A program made the position numbers and the translations under genes. Positions 60,291 through 64,000 of a DNA stretch of 64,000 nucleotides are shown in pieces. The DNA is from Pseudomonas fluorescens. Lineage in GTDB: Bacteria > Pseudomonadota > Gammaproteobacteria > Pseudomonadales > Pseudomonadaceae. Location: assembly GCF_902498185.1 (NCBI RefSeq), contig NZ_CABVIX010000012.1:1-64000 (forward strand), in the 5' to 3' direction. Under the pieces are notes generated by a model. The model made no database searches. It had not been told where the DNA came from and worked only from the letters and a program-made list of their open reading frames with translations. Position 1 is the stretch's first letter. Each line of letters starts with the position of its first letter.

Positions 60291-60443
60291 CTCACAAACG
60301 GGTATCTGCGGTATTTTCGGCAGTGTGATGGCACTGCCGGAACCGCGTAAACCAGGCGACAACGCCAGTTCCTCTCCTACTACCCTTGTAGACCGTTATT
60401 TCTACCCCCATATTGGGGCGACTGACGCGTGAAGGAATACATC

Positions 60444-62021
60444 TTGAGCAAACTCCTCAACCGCCGCCTGAGCCTGCTCGGCGCCAATCTTCCCCTGCTC
60501 AAGCAGTGCCTGCACGGCATTGAGCGCGAATGCCTGCGCGTGACCGAGGACGGTCGCCTGGCCCAGACCCCGCACCCTGACGCGCTGGGTTCGGCCCTGA
60601 CCAACGAACAGATCACCACGGATTATTCCGAATCGCTGCTGGAGTTCATCACTCCGGCCCTGAGCGACCCGGCGCTTACCCTCGAAAGCCTCGAACAGAT
60701 CCATCGCTTCGTCTACAGCAAGCTTGGCACCGAGTATCTGTGGAGCCCGTCGATGCCCTGCCCGCTGCCGACCGAGGAAAACATCCCGATCGCCGAGTAC
60801 GGCACCTCCAACATCGGCCGGCTCAAGCACGTCTACCGCAAGGGCCTGGCCCTGCGCTACGGCCGCACCATGCAGTGCATTGCCGGCATCCACTACAACT
60901 TCTCGCTGCCTGAACAGCTCTGGCCGCTGCTGCGCGAAGCCGAAGGCAGCGAAGGCAGCGACCGCGACTACCAGTCAGCGGCGTACATTGCCCTGATCCG
61001 TAATTTCCGTCGCTACAGCTGGTTGCTGATGTACCTGTTCGGCGCCTCGCCGGCACTGGACACGGGCTTCCTTCGTGGCCGCCCGCACCAGCTCGAGGTG
61101 TTCGACGCCCAGACCCTTTTCCTGCCCTACGCCACCAGCCTGCGCATGAGCGACCTGGGCTACCAGAGCAATGCCCAGGCCGGCCTGACGCCCTGCTACA
61201 ACGACCTCGCCAGCTACACCGACAGCCTGCGCCAGGCGGTTGCGACGCCGTATCCGCCGTATGTCGAAGTGGGCACGCACAAGGATGGCGACTGGGTGCA
61301 GCTGAACACCAACATCCTGCAGATCGAGAACGAGTACTACTCCAATATTCGCCCCAAGCGCGTTGCCTATACCGGCGAGCGGCCGATCCAGGCACTGATG
61401 GCCCGTGGCGTGCAGTACGTCGAAGTGCGCTGCCTGGACATCAACCCGTTCCTGCCGGTGGGCATCGACCTGCCGCAATCGCGCTTTCTCGATGCCTTCC
61501 TGTTGTTCTGCGCGCTCGAAGACAGCCCGCAGCTGGGCGATGGCGAATGTGCTGCCTGCAACAGCAACTTCCTCAGCGTGGTCAAGGAAGGTCGCCGTCC
61601 AGGTCTCGAGCTGCAGCGCGATGGTCAGGCGGTCACGCTCAAGGCCTGGGCCAGCGAGCTGTTGGCCCGGATCGAACCGCTGGCCACCCTGCTCGACCAG
61701 GCGCACGGCAGCGACGAGCACGCCAAGGCCATGGGCCTGCAGCAGGCCAAGGTCGATGACCCCGCGTTGACCCCGTCAGCACAGGTACTGGAGAAGATGA
61801 CCGAGCACAAGGAAGGCTTCGCACGCTTCTCGATGCGTCAGAGCCTGGCGCATGCCGAGCACTTGCGCGCCGAGCCCTTGCAGCCTGCCCAGCAACAAGC
61901 CTTCGAGACCGTCGCGCGCGAATCGCTGGCCGAGCAAGCCAGGCTCGAGCAGCAGGAAGTGGGTGATTTCGACCTGTTCGTCGGCGCCTACCAGGCCAGC
62001 ATCCTGGCCATCAGCAACTGA
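60444..62021 (+). CDS. gshA: glutamate-cysteine ligase, TTG start
   Basis: A 525-residue type I gamma-glutamylcysteine synthetase, first step of glutathione synthesis. The N terminus SKLLNRRLSLLG and GIERECLRV, then DYSESLLEFITP, CIAGIHYNFS and the C-terminal regions, are family-typical. The TTG at 60444 is chosen: AAGGA lies 7 bases upstream and the E. coli and Pseudomonas proteins begin at this point. A GTG at 60429 would put that ribosome site inside the gene and add five residues with no ribosome site of its own. The tetR gene overlaps the stop by one base. Confidence 0.93.
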   Translation: MSKLLNRRLSLLGANLPLLKQCLHGIERECLRVTEDGRLAQTPHPDALGSALTNEQITTDYSESLLEFITPALSDPALTLESLEQIHRFVYSKLGTEYLWSPSMPCPLPTEENIPIAEYGTSNIGRLKHVYRKGLALRYGRTMQCIAGIHYNFSLPEQLWPLLREAEGSEGSDRDYQSAAYIALIRNFRRYSWLLMYLFGASPALDTGFLRGRPHQLEVFDAQTLFLPYATSLRMSDLGYQSNAQAGLTPCYNDLASYTDSLRQAVATPYPPYVEVGTHKDGDWVQLNTNILQIENEYYSNIRPKRVAYTGERPIQALMARGVQYVEVRCLDINPFLPVGIDLPQSRFLDAFLLFCALEDSPQLGDGECAACNSNFLSVVKEGRRPGLELQRDGQAVTLKAWASELLARIEPLATLLDQAHGSDEHAKAMGLQQAKVDDPALTPSAQVLEKMTEHKEGFARFSMRQSLAHAEHLRAEPLQPAQQQAFETVARESLAEQARLEQQEVGDFDLFVGAYQASILAISN

Positions 62022-62647
62022 TGACCCGCCCTGCCGGCACCCGCAAGCCCCGCGCCAGCAGCCAGGCCAGGATCGACTCGATCCTGACGACGGCGCGGGC
62101 GCTGCTGGCGGACGAGGGTGTTGCCAGCCTGTCGATCTACAGCGTTGCCGAGCGGGCGCAGATCCCGCCGTCTTCGGTGTATCACTTCTTCGCCAGCGTT
62201 CCGGCCCTGCTCGAAGCACTGACCAGCGACGTGCACCGTGCCTTTCGCGCCTGCTTGCAAGCGCCCATCGACAGCCACGCGCTGAACACCTGGCACGACC
62301 TGTCGCGCCTGGTCGAACAGCGCATGCTGGCGATCTACAACGAGGATGCCGCCGCCCGGCAACTGATCCTTGCCCAGCACGGACTCAGCGAAGTGATTCA
62401 GGCCGACCGCCAGCATGACATCGAGCTTGGGGACCTGATGCGCAAGGTGTTCGAGCAGCATTTCCAGCTGCCGGTGATGCCTGAGGAGGTGGAGGTATTT
62501 GCCTTGGCGATGGAACTGGGCGACCGGGTGTATGCGCGGTCGGTGCAGCTGCATGGCGTGATCACCCCGCGCATGGCCGAGGAAGGGCTGCGGGTGTTTG
62601 ATGCGTATCTAGGCTTGTACCTGCCGCTGTACCTGCCCAAACGCTGA
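62021..62647 (+). CDS. TetR-family transcriptional regulator
   Basis: A 208-residue TetR-like regulator. The N-terminal helix-turn-helix (about residues 15-65) reads ILTTARALLADEGVASLSIYSVAERAQIPPSSVYHFFAS; the remainder is a helical ligand-binding domain. The ATG shares one base with the gshA stop (TGATGA), so it may be co-expressed with glutathione synthesis. Target unknown. A REP-type hairpin (62670-62694) follows. Confidence 0.88.
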   Translation: MTRPAGTRKPRASSQARIDSILTTARALLADEGVASLSIYSVAERAQIPPSSVYHFFASVPALLEALTSDVHRAFRACLQAPIDSHALNTWHDLSRLVEQRMLAIYNEDAAARQLILAQHGLSEVIQADRQHDIELGDLMRKVFEQHFQLPVMPEEVEVFALAMELGDRVYARSVQLHGVITPRMAEEGLRVFDAYLGLYLPLYLPKR

Positions 62648-62669
62648 GGTCCTCGGGTTGCCATGCAAC

Positions 62670-62694
62670 CCATCGCGGGACAGGCCCGCGATGG
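62670..62694. repeat. REP-like hairpin after the TetR gene
   Basis: CCATCGCGGG and CCCGCGATGG pair perfectly over 10 bases around ACAGG. Sequence style matches Pseudomonas REP elements. It lies between convergent genes (tetR and ssuF), so it may terminate or protect transcripts. Confidence 0.6.
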
Positions 62695-62722
62695 AGGGCA
62701 AAGCCCACCCGGGGGTCATCCA

Positions 62723-62938
62723 TCACAACTTGGCGATGGACACCTCAGTCGATTTCACGAAGGCGATCACTTCACTGCCCACCTGCAGCTCCAGCTCGCG
62801 TACCGAGCGGGTGGTGATGACGGAGGTGACGACACCCGAAGCAGTCTGTACGTCGATTTCGGACAGGACCGGGCCTTCCAGGATTTCCTTTACGGTGCCT
62901 TTGAACTGGTTGCGGACGTTGATCGCTTTGATAGTCAT
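62723..62938 (-). CDS. ssuF: molbindin-type protein of the sulfonate operon
   Basis: A 71-residue Mop/TOBE-domain protein, NQFKGTVKEILEGPVLSEIDVQ and VTSVITTRSV being typical. In P. putida a molbindin gene, ssuF, ends the ssu sulfonate-utilisation operon, and this gene sits in just that place after ssuB. Molybdopterin binding in sulfonate use has been reported as required for some substrates, though the mechanism is unclear. Confidence 0.9.
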   Translation of the reverse strand: MTIKAINVRNQFKGTVKEILEGPVLSEIDVQTASGVVTSVITTRSVRELELQVGSEVIAFVKSTEVSIAKL

Positions 62939-62966
62939 GGTTGTATTCCTTCTCGCTCGATGGGAT

Positions 62967-63779
62967 TCAGTGCGCCCAGCGCAGTTGCGTGGGCAATGGG
63001 GCTACAGGTTCCGGCTCGGGCGCCTTGCCCGGGTCGGACAGAACACGGTTGAGCACTTCGCTCTCAAGGGCCGCCAAACGATGGGAGCCGCGTGCCCGCG
63101 GCCTGGTCAGGTCGACCAGCAAGTCCAGGCCGACCTCACCGTCTTCGATGAGGATCACCCGGTCGGCCACGGCGACCGCTTCGCTGACGTCATGGGTGAC
63201 CAGCAGGACGGTGAAGCCATGCTGACGCCACAGGCGTTCGATCAATTGCTGCATTTCGATGCGGGTCAGGGCATCGAGCGCGCCCAGCGGCTCGTCGAGC
63301 AGCAGCAGGCGCGGTTGGTGAATCAGGGCACGGGCCAGGGCTACACGCTGTTTCTGGCCGCCCGACAGTGCCGCCGGCCATTCATTGGCGCGGTCGGCCA
63401 GGCCTACCGCCTCCAAGGCTTCCAGGGCGCGTGGGCGCCAATTGCCGGCAAGACCCAGGCCGACGTTGTCGATCACCTTCTTCCACGGCAGCAGACGCGC
63501 GTCCTGGAACATCAGGCGGGTTTCCTCCCCGGCCTGCGACAGTGGCGCGGCGCCTGCCAGCAGCTGGCCGCCGGTTGGCTGGTCGAGGCCGGCCAGCAGG
63601 CGCAGCAAGGTGCTCTTGCCGCAACCGCTGCGCCCCACGATGGCAACGAACTGGCCAGCAGGAATGTGCAGGTCGATGCCCTTGAGCACCTCGCGCGGGC
63701 CGAACGCCTTGCGCGCACCTTGCACCGCCAGGGGTATGCCACGCAGCAGGCGTGGCGGCTGTTGCTTGAGCACGGTCAT
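62967..63779 (-). CDS. ssuB: aliphatic sulfonate ABC transporter ATP-binding protein
   Basis: A 270-residue ABC ATPase. Walker A GRSGCGKST, Q loop MFQDARLLPW, signature LSGGQKQRVALARALI, Walker B LLLLDEPLGALDALT and switch His in VTHDV are all intact. It powers alkanesulfonate import. Start ATG 63779 overlaps the ssuC stop by 4 bases. The C-terminal 40 residues (after DLTRPRARGSHRL) are extra to the core fold. Confidence 0.93.
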   Translation of the reverse strand: MTVLKQQPPRLLRGIPLAVQGARKAFGPREVLKGIDLHIPAGQFVAIVGRSGCGKSTLLRLLAGLDQPTGGQLLAGAAPLSQAGEETRLMFQDARLLPWKKVIDNVGLGLAGNWRPRALEALEAVGLADRANEWPAALSGGQKQRVALARALIHQPRLLLLDEPLGALDALTRIEMQQLIERLWRQHGFTVLLVTHDVSEAVAVADRVILIEDGEVGLDLLVDLTRPRARGSHRLAALESEVLNRVLSDPGKAPEPEPVAPLPTQLRWAH

Positions 63780-64000
63780 GCGCCCTCCCTCCTGGCAGCT
63801 TGATAAGCCGGGTGCCAGCGCAGCCACACACGTTCCAGGCCACGAGCGGCAAGGTCGGCGAGCTTGCCGAGCACGGCATAGAGGACGATGGCCAGCACCA
63901 CCACGTCGGTCTGCAGGAATTCGCGGGCGTTCATCGCCAGGTAGCCGATGCCTGCATTGGCCGAGATGGTTTCGGCGACGATCAGCGTCAGCCACATGAA
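63776..64000 (-). CDS. ssuC: aliphatic sulfonate ABC transporter permease, C-terminal part
   Basis: The last 74 or so residues of a BPD-type permease, running off the window at its 5' side. It includes WLTLIVAETISANAGIGYLAMNAREFL (the EAA-loop end and after), a hydrophobic helix (VLAIVLYAVLGKLAD) and a basic end. This is typical of SsuC/TauC. It is coupled to ssuB by a 4-base overlap. Confidence 0.88.
   Translation of the reverse strand, partial: FMWLTLIVAETISANAGIGYLAMNAREFLQTDVVVLAIVLYAVLGKLADLAARGLERVWLRWHPAYQAARREGA

Noticed and set aside
1..64000. CRISPR array, tRNA or rRNA genes, prophage or insertion sequence
   Set aside because: No regular repeat-spacer pattern, cloverleaf, ribosomal sequence, transposase or phage protein was seen on either strand.

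Overview
The window looks like a chromosome segment of a Pseudomonas of the putida/fluorescens type. GC content is high. The housekeeping order rmlBACD - DctB/DctD-like pair - cysQ - nudE - yrfG, and pckA - hslO - hslR - rimB - rimK - envZ/ompR - tex - gshA - ssuFBC, is a familiar Pseudomonas arrangement. No rRNA, tRNA, CRISPR array, transposase or prophage gene was seen. There are 60 coding features, two of them cut by the window ends.

The left half (about 0.1-30.4 kb) is accessory catabolism. (i) 678-10719, all leftward: a CitE-type lyase, an MFS carrier, a HutC-type GntR regulator, a class III CoA-transferase, an acyl-CoA dehydrogenase, an MmgE/PrpD protein, a DctMQP TRAP transporter and a MaoC hydratase. 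This matches the CoA-transferase / hydratase / citramalyl-CoA-lyase logic of itaconate-mesaconate-methylsuccinate catabolism, and two palindromes lie in front of the first gene. (ii) 11107-16299, leftward: LysR, TctC-TctB-TctA tripartite tricarboxylate-type transporter and an Ldh2-family dehydrogenase. (iii) 16466-21461, rightward apart from a second LysR: two different FAH-fold 2-keto-3-deoxy-acid dehydratase-like proteins and an alpha-ketoglutarate-semialdehyde dehydrogenase, which would take non-phosphorylated sugar acids to 2-oxoglutarate. (iv) 21515-30362: a second TRAP system (DctQMP), a beta-hydroxyacid dehydrogenase, a diketo-acid-hydrolase-like FAH protein and an FMN alpha-hydroxyacid oxidase, divergent from a UxaA/GarD dehydratase and next to a GntR with two predicted winged-helix domains. 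This reads as a second sugar-acid route of the 'diketo hydrolase' type.

The centre (30.7-36.6 kb) carries an OprD porin, agmatine deiminase (aguA) and a 969-residue protein joining a HYKK-like kinase, a degenerate M23/LytM-like segment and an AGXT2-like class III PLP domain. This is probably a kinase/phospho-lyase on one chain.

The right half (36.8-64 kb) is core: dTDP-L-rhamnose synthesis (rmlBACD, four genes with 4-base overlaps), a sigma54-type two-component pair, sulfur and nucleotide house-cleaning (cysQ, nudE, yrfG), fdhD with a YdeP-type molybdo-oxidoreductase, a glycine-zipper protein, thioesterases, pckA, the redox chaperone Hsp33, Hsp15, the rimB-rimK ribosome-modifying pair, EnvZ/OmpR, Tex, gamma-glutamylcysteine synthetase, a TetR regulator and the 3' end of the ssu sulfonate operon.

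Regulatory DNA is richest in the left half: perfect or near-perfect palindromes precede the CoA-linked operon, the AraD1-like gene, the semialdehyde dehydrogenase gene, the UxaA-like gene and the double-domain GntR gene. Functional names for the catabolic clusters are inferences from family membership and synteny; substrates cannot be read from sequence alone.
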